Source: RBC038 sp041390625
GTDB lineage: Bacteria > Chloroflexota > Dehalococcoidia > UBA2979
Assembly: GCA_041390625.1 (NCBI GenBank)
Contig: JAWKPM010000009.1
Coordinates: 116,939-180,938, forward strand
Reading direction: 5' to 3'
DNA: 64,000 nt
Shown here: one piece after another, positions 7,685-16,595 of the stretch
Layout of the letters: each line of letters begins with the position of its first letter
How positions within the stretch are numbered: the stretch's first letter is position 1
Notes under the pieces: generated by a model
Seen by the model: only the letters and a program-made list of their open reading frames with translations
Database searches by the model: none
What the model was told of the DNA's origin: nothing
Made by a program: the position numbers and the translations under genes

Positions 7685-8542
7685 GTGCACGTCTTCCTGA
7701 GCCTGAGCCTCGGCGCCGGCCTGCTGCTGGTCTACCTCTCGCTCACGTCGCGCGGGGACAGGCGGTCGCGCCCGGCGGCGGATGCGAGCTGGCTTGGCCG
7801 GCTGTTCCAGCGGAGCGCGACAGACGGCATCGGCACGCGCGAGCTGGCGCTGGCGAGCGCGGGGGCCGGCATCGCTTCTGCGCTCATCGCGCAGCTGTTC
7901 CTGGGCTGGCCGGTGGTCACGCTTGCCTCCCTCGGCGTCGGGCTGCTCCTCCCGTCGTGGTACTTCCGCCAGCGCGCGGAGCGGCGGCGGGTGGAGGTCG
8001 AGGAAGCGGTGGGCGAGGCGGTCGAGGCGCTGCGGGACGCCGTGCGCATCGGGCTCGGGCTCGAGGAGGCGTTGCGCGCCCTCGGTCGCACCGGTCCGCA
8101 CGCGCTGCGACCGGTCTTCCGCGAGATGGAGCGGGACTTCCGCCTGGCCGGCTTCGAAGAGGCGCTACGGCGGGCGCGCGAGCGGGTCGCCGATCCGCTG
8201 TTCGACACGCTCGCGGTGGCGCTGCTCACCGCCTACCGCATCGGCGGCCGCAACCTCGCCGCGGTGCTCGACGGGCTCAGCCGCTCGGTGCGCGGCAGCG
8301 TGCAGGCGCGGCGCGAGGTGCGAGCAAACCAGGCCCAGAACGTGCTCTCGGCGCGGGTGATCGCGGCGCTGCCGCTCGTGCTGATCCTCGTGATCCGCGC
8401 CACCAACCCCGGCTACCTCGACGTCTTCTCCTCGCCGGGCGGCCAGGCGGTGCTGGCGCTCTGCCTGCTCAGCGTCGCCGCCGGCTACGGAGCGATGCTG
8501 CGCGCGACGGCGCTGCCGGGCACAGGACGAGTGCTGAGGTGA
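7685..8542 (+). CDS. tadB: TadB-like pilus platform protein, 285 aa
   Basis: GTG at 7685 follows GAGGAG; earlier in-frame starts lie in the repeat array. An N-terminal membrane segment (MHVFLSLSLGAGLLLVYLSL) and a second pair near residues 60-95 precede a T2SSF-type domain (VGEAVEALRDAVRIGLGLEEAL ... TLAVALLTAYRIGGRNLAAVLDGLS). Two C-terminal membrane helices follow (ARVIAALPLVLILVIR and AVLALCLLSVAAGYGAML). TadB and TadC form the inner-membrane platform that couples the CpaF ATPase to pilin assembly. tadC starts 4 bp before its stop (GTGA overlap). Confidence 0.92.
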   Translation: MHVFLSLSLGAGLLLVYLSLTSRGDRRSRPAADASWLGRLFQRSATDGIGTRELALASAGAGIASALIAQLFLGWPVVTLASLGVGLLLPSWYFRQRAERRRVEVEEAVGEAVEALRDAVRIGLGLEEALRALGRTGPHALRPVFREMERDFRLAGFEEALRRARERVADPLFDTLAVALLTAYRIGGRNLAAVLDGLSRSVRGSVQARREVRANQAQNVLSARVIAALPLVLILVIRATNPGYLDVFSSPGGQAVLALCLLSVAAGYGAMLRATALPGTGRVLR

Positions 8543-9483
8543 CCGGCGCGCTCGTGCTCAGCGGCGCGCTCGGCGCCGGGCTCTGGCTGCTGGTGATGGC
8601 CCAGCCGCTCGGCCGGCCCCGTCCCAGCCTCGTCGCCCGCCTGCGGCGGCTCTCGGCGCAGGGGCGGCTCGAGCTGGAGGAGCGAGCCGGCGGCGCGGGC
8701 GCGGCGATGTTCAGCTCGGCGCTACTCGAGCGACTGCTGCGCCCGCTGCTCGATGACGCCGGCGAGCAGATCGGGCGGCTCTTGCGCCGCCTCGGCATCG
8801 AGAGCGGCGACCTCGATCGCCGGCTCGCGCTTGGCTGGCCGGCGATGAGCGCGCCGCAGTTCCGCGGGCAGCAGCTCGCGACCGGCGCGGTGCTGTTCCT
8901 GGCGTTCCCGACGATGAACCTGCTCGGCGTGCACCCGCTCGGGCCTTGGCCGGTCTGGCTCTGGGTCGGGGCGTTCGTCGCGGGCTTTGCGGCGCCGAGC
9001 TGGCAGCTCAACGCGCGGCTGCGCCGCCGCCGCGAGGCGCTGCTCGCCGAGCTGCCGGTGACGCTCGACCTCTTCGTGATCGCCGCCAGCGCCGGCCTCT
9101 CTCCCGAGCAGGCGCTGGTCGAGGCCGGGCGGCAGGTCGATGGCGCGCTCGGCGAGGAGCTGCGCGGCGTCGTGCGCGAGGCCGGGCTCGGCACCGCGGG
9201 CTACGCGGACGGGCTGCAGGCGCTCGCGGAGCGCGAGGGCATCCCGGAGCTGCGCTCACTGGCCGACGCGTGGCGGCTCTCGCACGCGCAAGGGCTGCCG
9301 CTGGCGCCGGCGATGCTCGCGCTCTCCGAGACGGTGCGCGACCGGCGGCGGGTGCGGCTGCTTGAGGAGGGCGGCAAGGCGGCGGTGCGGATGCTGTTCC
9401 CGGTCGCGCTCTTCATTTTCCCAGTGTTCCTGGTCGTGCTGCTCTACCCGGCAGGGGTCGAGCTGCTCGGCCTGGGTAGTTGA
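8539..9483 (+). CDS. tadC: TadC-like pilus platform protein, 314 aa
   Basis: GTG at 8539 overlaps the tadB stop. Membrane segments are seen at the N-terminus (LVLSGALGAGLWLLVMAQPL), mid-protein (ATGAVLFLAFPTMNLLG; VWLWVGAFVAGFAAP) and C-terminus (VRMLFPVALFIFPVFLVVLL). Between them is a T2SSF domain (RREALLAELPVTLDLFVIAA ... LSPEQALVEAGRQVDGALGE ... SLADAWRLSHAQGLPLAPAM). It should pair with TadB in the assembly platform. The Flp pilin gene follows 30 bp later with its own strong SD, as expected for a highly expressed major pilin. Confidence 0.93.
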   Translation: MTGALVLSGALGAGLWLLVMAQPLGRPRPSLVARLRRLSAQGRLELEERAGGAGAAMFSSALLERLLRPLLDDAGEQIGRLLRRLGIESGDLDRRLALGWPAMSAPQFRGQQLATGAVLFLAFPTMNLLGVHPLGPWPVWLWVGAFVAGFAAPSWQLNARLRRRREALLAELPVTLDLFVIAASAGLSPEQALVEAGRQVDGALGEELRGVVREAGLGTAGYADGLQALAEREGIPELRSLADAWRLSHAQGLPLAPAMLALSETVRDRRRVRLLEEGGKAAVRMLFPVALFIFPVFLVVLLYPAGVELLGLGS

Positions 9484-9513
9484 AACGGACGTCATGAACC
9501 GGAAGGGGGTGTC

Positions 9514-9699
9514 GTGATGCTCAGGAGAATGGTCGGAGCGGTGCGCACGCTCCACGACGACGAGAGCGGTGCGGCGATGGTCGAGTACGCGATCGTCACC
9601 GCGGTGATCGCGGTCGTGGCACTGACCGCCGCGCAGGCCGTCGGCACGAGCGTGGTCGGCGTGTTCAACGACATTGTCGCGGCGCTCACCACCATCTAG
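9514..9699 (+). CDS. flp: Flp-type major pilin, 61 aa
   Basis: GTG at 9514 or ATG at 9517 is preceded by AAGGGGG. A short basic leader ends DDESG, followed by the mature Flp pilin N-terminus AAMVEYAIVTAVIAVVALTA with Glu at +5 and Tyr at +6, the hallmark of Flp pilins cleaved by a TadV-type prepilin peptidase after the Gly. The mature subunit would be about 42 residues, mostly one hydrophobic helix, which is normal for Flp. It is the filament subunit of the Tad pilus, and the peptidase is encoded at 15912. Confidence 0.95.
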   Translation: MMLRRMVGAVRTLHDDESGAAMVEYAIVTAVIAVVALTAAQAVGTSVVGVFNDIVAALTTI

Positions 9700-10105
9700 C
9701 CGGTCCAGCCGGGACGGCCTGCTCCGCGACGAGTCGGGGCAGAGCACCGTCGAGCTCGCGCTCGCGCTGCCCGTGCTGCTGATCGTGCTGATCGGCGCGG
9801 TGCAGTTCGCGCTGGTCCACCACGCCGAGAACGTGGCGAACACCGCGACGGCGGAGGGGGCGCGGCTCGCCGCCGGCGAGGGCAACTCGCTGCTGGACGG
9901 CGCAGTGCGGACGCGCTCGGTGCTGGAGGCGGGGCTCGGCCCGACCGGCTCAGCCTTCGCGGTGACGGCGGAGGATCGCGGGGAGACGGTCGTGACGCAG
10001 GCGAGCGGCGAGTACCGGCTGTTCATCCCTTGGGTGACGAGCCTCGCGATCACCATCGAGTCGAGCTCGGAGGTCCGCAAGGAGGAGTTTCGCAGTGGTC
10101 CGTGA
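9674..10105 (+). CDS. TadE-like minor pilin, first copy, 143 aa
   Basis: The frame opens with TTG at 9674, inside the end of flp. The exact start is uncertain because no ATG/GTG precedes the conserved part. The pilin-like N-terminus is DESG followed by QSTVELALALPVLLIVLIGA, with Glu at +5, as in TadE pseudopilins. A C-terminal beta-rich region ends FRSGP. Minor pilins of this type are processed by the same peptidase as Flp and initiate or cap the filament. It overlaps the next TadE-like gene by 11 bp, so translation is coupled. Confidence 0.88.
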   Translation: MSRRSPPSSRSSRDGLLRDESGQSTVELALALPVLLIVLIGAVQFALVHHAENVANTATAEGARLAAGEGNSLLDGAVRTRSVLEAGLGPTGSAFAVTAEDRGETVVTQASGEYRLFIPWVTSLAITIESSSEVRKEEFRSGP

Positions 10106-10547
10106 GGCCGTCGCCGCCGTCCGTCGCCTGTTCGCCGACGAGTCGGGGAGCGCGCTGATCGAAGCAGCGCTCGTAATCCCGGCTGTCCTAGTGATCGCGT
10201 TCGGCGTCGTCATGGCGGGGCGCGTCGCGCACGCGCAGATCGGCGTGCAGGCGGTCGCCCGGGAGGCTGGGCGGACACTCGCCTCAGCCCCGTCGGCACC
10301 CGAAGGCCTCGACGACGCGCGCTCCCGCGCACTCGCCGTCGCCGGCGGTCACGGACTCTCGGCGGATCGGCTGGGACTCGCGCTCGACGCCGGGGACTTC
10401 GAGCGGGGTGGCACCGTGCGCGCGCAGGTTTCGTACCGGGTGGAGCTCGGCGACTTGCCGCTGCTCGGCCAGATCGAGGTCACGGTCTCGAGCAGCCACC
10501 AGGAGCGCGTGGAGCTCTACCGCAGCAGGACGGCGGCCGTACCGTGA
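10095..10547 (+). CDS. TadE-like minor pilin, second copy, 150 aa
   Basis: GTG at 10095 lies inside the end of the preceding tadE-like gene. The leader ends FADESG and the mature start is SALIEAALVIPAVLVIAFGV, again with Glu at +5. The C-terminal part (TVRAQVSYRVELGDLPLLGQ) is typical of the soluble domain of TadE/TadF proteins. It probably forms a minor-pilin complex with the previous protein. The next gene overlaps by 4 bp. Confidence 0.87.
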   Translation: MVREAVAAVRRLFADESGSALIEAALVIPAVLVIAFGVVMAGRVAHAQIGVQAVAREAGRTLASAPSAPEGLDDARSRALAVAGGHGLSADRLGLALDAGDFERGGTVRAQVSYRVELGDLPLLGQIEVTVSSSHQERVELYRSRTAAVP

Positions 10548-10987
10548 GCGCAGGACTGAGGCGGCTGCATCGCGACGAGGACGGCCAGGCGATGGTGCTG
10601 GTAGCGATCTTCCTGCTCGGGCTGGTGGCCGTCGCCGGGCTCGTCGCCGACGGCGGGATGGTGCTGGCGCAGCGCCGGGACCTGCAGAACGTCGCAGACG
10701 CTGCGGCCGCCGCGGGGGCGATGCAGCTCGACGAGTCCGTCTATCGCGCCTCGGGCGGGGAGGATGTCTCCCTGGACGAAGCCGCGGCCTACTCGGCGGC
10801 GGTCGGCTACCTGTCGGCGGAAGACGGCATCACCTACGCCGTGAACGCGACCGTGGCGCGCGTCGAGGTCCAGGTCTCCCGCGGAGCCTCGACCGCATTC
10901 CTCCGGGTCCTCGGCATCGACAGCGTGACTATCAGCGCGAGCGCGGCGGCGGAGCCGCGGCACGGCGTCGTCGCGGCGGTGCGGTAA
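10544..10987 (+). CDS. TadG-like pilus protein, 147 aa
   Basis: GTG at 10544 overlaps the previous stop. After HRDEDG comes a hydrophobic helix (QAMVLVAIFLLGLVAVAGLV), then the Tad N-terminal signature QRRDLQNVADAAAAAGAMQL, which marks TadG-family proteins. Unlike the other three pilin-like proteins of this operon it has Leu, not Glu, at +5. It is much shorter than classical TadG (no von Willebrand domain), so it is a minimal version. It is probably a cell-envelope accessory of the Flp pilus. Confidence 0.82.
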   Translation: MSAGLRRLHRDEDGQAMVLVAIFLLGLVAVAGLVADGGMVLAQRRDLQNVADAAAAAGAMQLDESVYRASGGEDVSLDEAAAYSAAVGYLSAEDGITYAVNATVARVEVQVSRGASTAFLRVLGIDSVTISASAAAEPRHGVVAAVR

Positions 10988-11535
10988 TGATGCGGGGAAC
11001 GGTTCAGCACCTCCTGTTCGCCGTCGCGGCGCTTGCGACCGTCATGGTGGCCGCGTGTGGCGGTGACGACGAGTCGGCGACGCCGACACCCACGCCGACC
11101 GCGACCCAGACGGCGTCACCGACCAACCCGGCTACAGCGACGCCGACTCCGTCGATCGAGGATGAGGTCGCTGCGGCGTACCTCGCGTACTGGGACGCGT
11201 ACAGCGACGCGGTGCTGAATCTGGATGCCTCGTTCGTCGAGGGACTGTCCGCCGGTGAGGACCTCGATTCGATCAAGGCAGACATCGAGATGCTTCGCGC
11301 GGACGGAGTGGCGGCACGCATCGATGTAGACCACGACTTCCTCGTCGTCGAGGCGTCGGAGACCTCTGCGACCGTCATCGATCAGGTCGTTAACAACAGT
11401 GTCCTCGTCGATCCCGTGACCAAAGAGCCGATCGACGGGGAGGGCACCGGCGAGACGCTTCGATACACGTTCTTCTTCGAGAACATCGACGGTCGATGGG
11501 TCGTCGTTCGTGCGACGCGAGAGGCAGTTGAGTAG
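10987..11535 (+). CDS. Lipoprotein with NTF2-like C-terminal region, 182 aa
   Basis: ATG at 10987 overlaps the tadG stop by one base; a second ATG follows at once. The signal peptide ends with lipobox VAAC (HLLFAVAALATVMVAACGGD). A Thr-Pro-rich linker then leads to a folded part that begins EVAAAYLAYWDAYSDAVLNL and ends TGETLRYTFFFENIDGRWVV, an arrangement resembling NTF2-like accessory domains. It should sit outside the cytoplasmic membrane near the pilus. The family is not certain. The gap to the next gene is 2 bp, so it belongs to the pilus operon. Confidence 0.75.
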   Translation: MMRGTVQHLLFAVAALATVMVAACGGDDESATPTPTPTATQTASPTNPATATPTPSIEDEVAAAYLAYWDAYSDAVLNLDASFVEGLSAGEDLDSIKADIEMLRADGVAARIDVDHDFLVVEASETSATVIDQVVNNSVLVDPVTKEPIDGEGTGETLRYTFFFENIDGRWVVVRATREAVE

Positions 11536-11537
11536 GC

Positions 11538-12434
11538 ATGTGGCGCGCCGCGGCTATCGGTCTGGGTGTCTTGCTCGCGCTGGCGACAACGCTTACTGCG
11601 CGCGCCGACGATCCGCCCAATGGCGGAGGATTCACACCCAAACCGTCGTCGCCCACGGTGTCCACAGAGATCAACGTCGTCTCGAATGCGGATGGCGTGA
11701 CCATCTACATCGGACTGGTCGAGCTAGCGCCGGGGAGCGAAGGCAGCCCCGGCGACGACGACACGATCAGCGTGACCGAGGGACCGAACTGCACCGCCAC
11801 GCCGATGAACATCGGCAACGCCAGCGTGGGGTGGGTGCGCGAGGGCCTCGAAGCGCACCCGGACACCGTTCCCTGGTCGGTCAACTGCGACAACGGCTAC
11901 TTCGGGATCGCCTGGGTGCCGACCGACGCCCCTGCGGCGCCCGATGTGGTCGTCGGCGAACCGCCCATCCCCGCCGTGGACCCCGTGGCGGTCCAGGCGT
12001 CGGTGCTCGGGATCGTGCCGCTCCCGCCGATCAAGGTCGGCGCCAACCCCGATGTCGGGCTCGTCGCGATGCCGGCCTGGTTCTGGGTCGACGGCTACGA
12101 CGGTTCCACCCTCCGAGGCTCGCGCACGCTCGGGCTCATAACTATTGAGGTGGAAATCACCCCCGCCGGGTACCAGTGGACCTTCGGCGACGGGGCCGTG
12201 CTCGACACACTCTCTCTCGGGCGGCCCTACCCGATCGAGAGCGACATTCGGCATACGTACGAGCAGTCGTCGCTGATCGCCGGCGGCACGTTCGAGGTGC
12301 AGCTCGACATCACCTTCAGCGCTCGATACCGCGTGAACGGCGGGGCCTGGCTGCCGCTCGCGCCGGTCGTGCAGACGTACACGCGCGACTACCCCGTGCA
12401 GCAACTGCAGTCCGTGCTGACGTCGAGCCAATAG
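11538..12434 (+). CDS. Secreted protein with a PKD-like segment, 298 aa
   Basis: ATG at 11538 gives a signal peptide (MWRAAAIGLGVLLALATTLT, then ARADD). The mature protein is acidic and beta-rich, with an FGIAWVPTD segment. A PKD-like block contains QWTFGDGAVLDTL and, further on, IRHTYEQSS, as in Polycystic Kidney Disease repeats of surface proteins. It ends with a short Tyr/Gln/Ser tail and no membrane anchor. It may be an extracellular pilus-associated or adhesive factor. I cannot assign a named family. It is the last small gene before the LysM-BTAD protein, 16 bp away. Confidence 0.72.
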   Translation: MWRAAAIGLGVLLALATTLTARADDPPNGGGFTPKPSSPTVSTEINVVSNADGVTIYIGLVELAPGSEGSPGDDDTISVTEGPNCTATPMNIGNASVGWVREGLEAHPDTVPWSVNCDNGYFGIAWVPTDAPAAPDVVVGEPPIPAVDPVAVQASVLGIVPLPPIKVGANPDVGLVAMPAWFWVDGYDGSTLRGSRTLGLITIEVEITPAGYQWTFGDGAVLDTLSLGRPYPIESDIRHTYEQSSLIAGGTFEVQLDITFSARYRVNGGAWLPLAPVVQTYTRDYPVQQLQSVLTSSQ

Positions 12435-12450
12435 CGGATCGGAGCAGGCG

Positions 12451-15400
12451 ATGGCGGGAGCACTCCAGAAGCGACGGCGAGCAGCGCGCGCGCGCTCAAG
12501 GGATAACGCGTACGGGCCGCTCTCGCTGGTCGCGCTGCTCGCGGGCAGTGCGGCGCTGGGGCTGCTGCTCTGGCGGATCGACGGGCCGCCGCAGCTCGCG
12601 TCCGGCGCGCCGGACTGGGCGCACATCCGCGAGGTGCTGACCGGCGCGGAGCTGGCCGACGCGGACGTGTTTGCCGCGGCGACCACGGTTGCCTGGCTGG
12701 CACTGGGCTACCTGGCCTTCACCGTCGGGTTGCGACTCCTGGTCGCGCTCGCGGACCGGATCAGCGGCGGCGCACGCTGGGCGCGGACGGGGATGCGCCT
12801 CAGCAACCTCGTCACGATCCCGGCGGTGCGCCGGGTGGTCGACGGGGGCGTCGCCGGCACGCTGCTGCTCGCCAGCTGGGCCCCGGCAGCCCCGCGAGCG
12901 GCGCTGGCCACCGAACCCGCGGTCATGGCTGTGGCTGCGCCTCGACCAGCGGCGGACTTCGTGGGACAGCAGGGCCCGACACTGCAGGACGCCGGCCCCC
13001 GTCAAGAGCACGCGCCCGAGCGCTTCGTCGAGTACACCGTCGTGCGCGGCGACTACCTGTGGGACATCGCTCGCCGGCTCTACGGCGACGGCAGCCGCTT
13101 CGTCGAGATCTTCGAGGCCAACCGCGGTCGGGCGATGCTCGGCGGCGAGGTATTCGACGATCCTCGGCTGATCCGGCCGGGCTGGGTGCTCCGCGTGCCG
13201 CTGCCGGCGCTCAACCTCAGCGTCGACGATGGCATCGTCACCTATCGCGTGCGCCGCGGAGACCACCTCTGGGGGATTGCTGAGCGCTTCCTCGGAGACG
13301 GTTTCCGCTGGGTCGAGATCTGGGAGCTGAACCGGGACCGCGACATGGGAGGCGCATGGCGCTTCGTCGACCCGAATCTGATCTACCCGGGCTGGCTGCT
13401 GGAGCTCCCGCTGGAGATCGGCGACGGTCCGCCGCGGCTGGAGACGCCCGCTCCAATCGAACCGACCGCGACGCCGGTTGCATCTGAACCAACGGTGATT
13501 CCGGCGACGGCGAGCCCCCATGCGGTCGAGGTGGACGGCGCCGACGCCGACGACGGCGGCGCTGGAGGCGGCTGGGACTGGGAGTGGCCGTCGCTACCTC
13601 GACCGGTGCTCATCACGGCCGCGGGCTTTGTCGTGATCGGCGGGACCGCTCTGTTCGTGCAGCGGCTGCGCCGCGCGGGCGCGCTGCGATTGCATCGTCG
13701 CGCCGGCCGCGGCGACGGCACCGGCGATGCGGGACGCGTGGCGCTGGCCACGAAGGCGCTACAGGCGGCGCTCGCGGACTACGGCTTCGCGGACTCCTCG
13801 CCGCTGCTCGTCGTCGAATCCGGTCGCCGGCTCGACTTCACCGTGGCGTGTCCGGCCGGTGATGCCGAGGCGCTGGCCGCGCTGCGCTACGACCTGGCGC
13901 GGCGGCTCGCCTGCGACGTCGCGGCAGAGACGATCGGCTCGACCCGAGTGACGCTGACGCTCTCTGGGTTCCAGCGCCTGGCAGGACTGCTGGCCGGGGA
14001 GGCAACCGCGCCGCCCGCGCTCGTCGTGCCGGTCGGTGCGGACGCCGAAGGCGTGACCTACCTCAACCTCGCGGCGGCCGGAACCGTGGCCGTGGCCGGC
14101 GCAGTCGGGCAGCGGAAGCAATTGTTGCGCTCGTGGGTGGCGACGCTCTCGACGACCTGCTCACCGGAAGAGCTGTCGTTCCGGGTGGAGTCCGAGGCCG
14201 CCCGGCTGCTCGAGGCCGATCTCGGGCTGCCCCATTTCGTCGGCGCCGATGTCGAGTCTGATGCGTCCGACCTCGCTGAGGAGCTCGATGAGGTCGTCCA
14301 GAGCCGGGGCGCCGGCGGGGTGGCCGGCCACCCGCTTGTCGCCGTCTTCGACCTCGCCGAGGACGGCGCGGAGCCGCTCGAGGGGGTGCTGCGGTACGGA
14401 CCGCCGGCCGGTGTCTTCGTGATCGCCGGGGCGCCGCAGGGTCAGCCGCCGGATCGCCTTGGTGCGTTCGCAGCTTCGATCGCCTTCAGCGAGCCGGGAG
14501 ACGGGGCGGACGGAGACGAGGACGGGACCGCTCCGGGCGAGATCCTGCTGAGGATTGGTCGCGACGAGCCCCTCGTGCTCGAGCCGGTACACGTCCGGAG
14601 GGATACGTCGAGACGGTGGAGCGAGAGCGCGGAGGTCGCGACGCTCTCCGCCCCTTTCGGCTCAGCGTCCGATGACGCGTTGCGCCGTCCGGAAGCAGGC
14701 GAGGGGGCGCGCGAGGCTGAGCGACTGAGCTTCGAACGAACGCAGCAAGACGCCGGTATCGCCCCCGACACGATCCTGACGGATGTTCCGCGCGCCGAGT
14801 TCGCGGCTGACGCCGAGGATGAGGCGAACGCCGGCACTGACGCGCTTGCGGTACCAAGCCACGCGCCGGCCGTAGAGGCAGGCGAGCCCGCAATCGATAC
14901 CGAAGAGCGGTCAGCTCCGGCAGAGGCGGCGGCGGAGCAAGCCGTCGGAGCGCCTGAAGTCACGGAAGGCGTGACCGCTGGGGGCGACGAAACGACGGCG
15001 CAGCGCGAGGACTCCCCAGCGTCGCCCGAGCCGAGGCACGCGACAGCAGGCGGTTCGGAGCGCCCGCCGGTCGCGACACGCCAGGCCGCGCTCCTGACCC
15101 ACGAAGACCTTCCGCCGGCAGAAGCGAGTTCCGAGCAGGCGGGGCCGGTGTTCTCTGTTCGGTGCCTCGGCCGGTTCGAGATGCGCCTGGGCGAGTCGCC
15201 GGTCGATCGCTGGACCCTTGAGAAGGCACGCGAGCTGCTCGCTTTCCTCGCGACGCACGGAGGCGACGCCGTGCCGCGGGCGACCGTGGCCGAGGCGCTG
15301 TGGCCCGGGTACCCGTGGGACGCGAGCGTGAGGCACATGCTCGCCAACGCCGTGAGTGGGCTGAGGGGCGCGGTGCGGTCCGCGGCCGGGGACGACAAGC

Positions 15401-15915
15401 TGCAGCCGGTGGTGACCGCCCACCAGCGCTACCAGCTCCAGACCGCGCTCTTCCGCATCGACCTCGACGCGTTCGAGTCGTCGCTTCGCCGCGCTGCCGG
15501 GCTCCCCGACGTGGACGCGCTCGAGGAGTACGAGCGCGCGACCGCGCTCTACCGCGGCGACTTTCTCGAAGGAGAGCTGTTCCCGTGGGTGGACGCCTAC
15601 CGGGCCGACTACGAGCAACGTCTGGTGGACGGCGCACGCCGTGCCGCGGCGATCGCCGAGCGGCTCGGGGAGCCGGAGCGAGCGGCGCGCCTCTACCAGG
15701 TGATCCTCGAGCGCGAGCCGGCGGATGAGGAGGCGGCTCGCGGCTGGATGCGCCATCTCGCTGCCGCGGGAGACATCAACGGAGCCCGCAAGGTCTACAA
15801 GGCGCTCACCGAAGCGCTGCAGCGGGTGTTGGACGACCCGCGAGCGGGCCCGGCTTCGGAGACGCGGTCCCTGCTCGCGGAGCTCGTTTCGGAGGCCGAG
15901 GGGGGAGTGGCGTGA
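12451..15915 (+). CDS. Transmembrane regulator: LysM domains outside, SARP/BTAD output inside, 1154 aa
   Basis: ATG at 12451 follows GGAGCAGG. Hydrophobic segments lie near residues 23-42, 78-100 and 129-148. Two LysM domains follow at about 194-249 (YTVVRGDYLWDIARRLYGDG) and 263-319 (YRVRRGDHLWGIAERFLGDG), then a Thr/Pro linker and a further membrane helix at about 384-404. The long remaining part is probably cytoplasmic, with an acidic disordered stretch around 690-890. From about 899 comes an OmpR-like winged helix (FSVRCLGRFEMRLGESPVDR) followed by a BTAD domain ending near 1145. LysM binds peptidoglycan and BTAD is the activator domain of SARPs, so the layout suggests wall-sensing transcriptional control. 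It overlaps the prepilin peptidase gene by 4 bp. Confidence 0.85.
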   Translation: MAGALQKRRRAARARSRDNAYGPLSLVALLAGSAALGLLLWRIDGPPQLASGAPDWAHIREVLTGAELADADVFAAATTVAWLALGYLAFTVGLRLLVALADRISGGARWARTGMRLSNLVTIPAVRRVVDGGVAGTLLLASWAPAAPRAALATEPAVMAVAAPRPAADFVGQQGPTLQDAGPRQEHAPERFVEYTVVRGDYLWDIARRLYGDGSRFVEIFEANRGRAMLGGEVFDDPRLIRPGWVLRVPLPALNLSVDDGIVTYRVRRGDHLWGIAERFLGDGFRWVEIWELNRDRDMGGAWRFVDPNLIYPGWLLELPLEIGDGPPRLETPAPIEPTATPVASEPTVIPATASPHAVEVDGADADDGGAGGGWDWEWPSLPRPVLITAAGFVVIGGTALFVQRLRRAGALRLHRRAGRGDGTGDAGRVALATKALQAALADYGFADSSPLLVVESGRRLDFTVACPAGDAEALAALRYDLARRLACDVAAETIGSTRVTLTLSGFQRLAGLLAGEATAPPALVVPVGADAEGVTYLNLAAAGTVAVAGAVGQRKQLLRSWVATLSTTCSPEELSFRVESEAARLLEADLGLPHFVGADVESDASDLAEELDEVVQSRGAGGVAGHPLVAVFDLAEDGAEPLEGVLRYGPPAGVFVIAGAPQGQPPDRLGAFAASIAFSEPGDGADGDEDGTAPGEILLRIGRDEPLVLEPVHVRRDTSRRWSESAEVATLSAPFGSASDDALRRPEAGEGAREAERLSFERTQQDAGIAPDTILTDVPRAEFAADAEDEANAGTDALAVPSHAPAVEAGEPAIDTEERSAPAEAAAEQAVGAPEVTEGVTAGGDETTAQREDSPASPEPRHATAGGSERPPVATRQAALLTHEDLPPAEASSEQAGPVFSVRCLGRFEMRLGESPVDRWTLEKARELLAFLATHGGDAVPRATVAEALWPGYPWDASVRHMLANAVSGLRGAVRSAAGDDKLQPVVTAHQRYQLQTALFRIDLDAFESSLRRAAGLPDVDALEEYERATALYRGDFLEGELFPWVDAYRADYEQRLVDGARRAAAIAERLGEPERAARLYQVILEREPADEEAARGWMRHLAAAGDINGARKVYKALTEALQRVLDDPRAGPASETRSLLAELVSEAEGGVA

Positions 15916-16472
15916 CGGCGGTCCCGCGCACGCCGCAATCCGCGGGCTGGCCCGTTGGGCGGATGCGCTCGCGGGCCGGGCGTCCAGCGCTGATTGGAGT
16001 TGGCGTCGCGGTCGGGGGCATCTCTGTGATGCGCGGCAGCGAGCCGATCGAGGGCGCGCTGGTCGCAGCCTTCGGCTCGATCTTCATGGCGCTCGCCTGG
16101 AGTGATCTCGAGCGCCGAGTTATCCCGAATCGCCTCGTCTATCCAGCGTTGGCTCTAGCGCTCGCCGTCTCAGGACTCTGGCCTGACCGTGGACTCACCG
16201 ATGCGCTCGCAGGCGGGGTCAGCGCCTTCGTGGCTTCCGCTGCGATCCGGTGTCTTGGCGGCGGCGGCCTCGGGGGTGGGGACGTCAAGATGGCGGCGCT
16301 CGTCGGAACGGTCGTCGGCGGCGAGACGATCATGTTAGCGGGGATCGCGACGGTCTTTGCGGGCGGCCTCGCAGCCGCAGCCACGCTGGCGGATCCACAA
16401 GGCCGGGGGACTACCAGCCTAGCGTATGGTCCGTTCATCGCTTTCGGTGCCGTCGTGGCGCTGCTGGCTTGA
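15912..16472 (+). CDS. tadV: Type IV prepilin peptidase (A24 family, TadV-like), 186 aa
   Basis: GTG at 15912 overlaps the previous stop. A multi-spanning hydrophobic protein carries the two catalytic Asp motifs of A24 peptidases: SDLERRVIPNRLVYPALAL and GGGLGGGDVKMAALVG. It lacks the N-methyltransferase domain, as TadV and CpaA do. It should cleave after the Gly of the DExG sites in the Flp and TadE-like proteins encoded upstream. It is the last gene of the pilus operon; a cargo pair follows. Confidence 0.93.
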   Translation: MTAVPRTPQSAGWPVGRMRSRAGRPALIGVGVAVGGISVMRGSEPIEGALVAAFGSIFMALAWSDLERRVIPNRLVYPALALALAVSGLWPDRGLTDALAGGVSAFVASAAIRCLGGGGLGGGDVKMAALVGTVVGGETIMLAGIATVFAGGLAAAATLADPQGRGTTSLAYGPFIAFGAVVALLA

Positions 16473-16595
16473 GCGATGAACGGTTCGTGTCCGCGAGTAG
16501 TTGCGAACAGACGTTCTATGCTGAGACGATGAACGGCATCGCGGGCACAGTAGAGGACAGGCGCGGGGTGGCGGGGCCGGATGGAGGACGCCGAC

